A stretch of 64,000 nt of DNA from Lentzea guizhouensis (lineage in GTDB: Bacteria; Actinomycetota; Actinomycetes; Mycobacteriales; Pseudonocardiaceae): contig NZ_CP016793.1 of assembly GCF_001701025.1 (NCBI RefSeq), positions 8,060,001-8,124,000 of the forward strand, written 5' to 3'. Positions 63,619 to 64,000 of the stretch are shown here, in pieces (the stretch's first letter is position 1; the number at the start of each line of letters is the position of its first letter). Position numbers and translations under genes: made by a program. A model generated the notes under the pieces. That model was not told the origin of the DNA. It saw nothing but the letters and a program-made list of their open reading frames with translations, and made no database searches.

Positions 63619-64000
63619 TCAATCGAACTTCAGGTCGACAGAACCGAGTCCGGCGAACTCGGCGCGGAACTCGTCACCCGGCCGCGCGTCGAACGCCCGC
63701 GTGCACGAGCCGGGCAGCACGATGTCGCCGGCCAGCAGCCGGACGCCGAACGTGGCCACCTTCTGCGCGAGCCACGCCACCGCGATCGCCGGATCACCCA
63801 GCACCGCGTCCCCGCGGCCGGTGGCGACGACCTCACCGTTGCGCGTCAACGTGGCCTCGACACCGCGGATGTCCACATCGGACGGCCGGACGCGGTCGTC
63901 GCCCAGCACGAACGCCGCGGAGGAGGCGTTGTCGGCGATGGTGTCCGGGAGCTTGATCCGCCAGTCGGCGATCCGGCTGTCGATCAGCTCGATCGCGGGC
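63619..64000 (-). CDS. hsaE: 2-hydroxypentadienoate-type hydratase HsaE (5' part beyond window)
   Basis: Only the C-terminal 126 residues are in the window. They show ELIDSRIADWRIKLPDTIADNASSAAFVLG (read as two motifs), GEVVATGRGDAVLGDPAIAVAWLA and LAGDIVLPGSCTRAFDARPGDEF, all typical of the MhpD/HsaE hydratase family. HsaE hydrates 2-hydroxyhexa-2,4-dienoate to the HsaF substrate. It is the first visible gene of the hsaEGFADCB operon. Its start and any KstR operator lie past position 64000. Confidence 0.92.
   Translation of the reverse strand, partial: PAIELIDSRIADWRIKLPDTIADNASSAAFVLGDDRVRPSDVDIRGVEATLTRNGEVVATGRGDAVLGDPAIAVAWLAQKVATFGVRLLAGDIVLPGSCTRAFDARPGDEFRAEFAGLGSVDLKFD

Overview
The window is high-GC DNA from an actinomycete. 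GTG starts are common, neighbouring genes are coupled by 1-8 bp overlaps, and the gene content and order resemble the cholesterol locus of Mycobacterium and Rhodococcus. Non-mycobacterial features (dialkylglycine decarboxylase, ChW-repeat protein, Imm1 immunity protein) would fit a Pseudonocardiaceae-type organism, but the sequence alone does not fix the genus. Names such as Rv3550 refer to M. tuberculosis genes I recognise from memory of sequence and order; no search was run.

Left region (1-18.3 kb), general metabolism. It holds a DcuS/CitA-type sensor kinase (cut by the window edge) divergent from a tripartite tricarboxylate transporter tctCBA. Next comes an operon on the minus strand of a dialkylglycine decarboxylase-like aminotransferase, an acyl-CoA dehydrogenase and a FAS1-like dehydratase, with a divergent LysR regulator. 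After these are a DUF6891-like gene, a LacI regulator with tandem operators in front of lacZ, an ArsB/NhaD-type permease, a universal stress protein remnant, a CPA1 Na+/H+ antiporter and a broken HTH-membrane protein. Four of these genes (DUF6891-like, lacZ, usp and the HTH-membrane gene) carry about a dozen apparent single-base indels between 8.75 and 17.9 kb. None was noticed from 18.3 kb onward, so this stretch is either decaying or poorly sequenced.

Right region (18.3-64 kb), an almost uninterrupted steroid catabolism supercluster. Side-chain genes come first: an ADH/SDR/ALDH/SDR operon, fdxD, fadE26-fadE27, fadD19, echA19, a DUF35 protein with ltp4-ltp3, two LLM flavin enzymes, fadA5 and cyp125. 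A KstD-family dehydrogenase with a Tat-like leader, a PPOX protein and an acyl-CoA ligase form one operon among them. Then come the ring C/D (HIP) genes: two SDRs, echA20, ipdA-ipdB-ipdC, fadA6, kstR2, ipdF, fadE30, fadD3, a crotonase and fadE31-32-33. Last is the ring A/B meta-cleavage operon hsaE-G-F-A-D-C-B on the minus strand, with hsaE cut by the window end.

Regulation can be read from operators. Seven KstR-type sites (core AGAAC-nn-GTT) lie in front of side-chain operons at 22534, 22777, 27534, 32841, 33907, 41210 and 41286. A KstR2-type site (AnCAAGnnCTTGnT) lies between fadE30 and fadD3 at 51869, and a related dyad with wider spacing lies between the Rv3549c-like SDR and echA20 at 44923. 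KstR2 is encoded here; KstR, KshAB, Mce4 and the ChsE1/E2-ChsH1/H2-Ltp2 set are not in the window.

Insertions into the cluster include a 169-bp MITE-like inverted repeat sitting on the cyp125 stop codon, an orphan Imm1 gene beside it, a secreted ChW-repeat protein, a fructosamine-kinase-like/SCO6745-like pair, and a MerR/methyltransferase pair.
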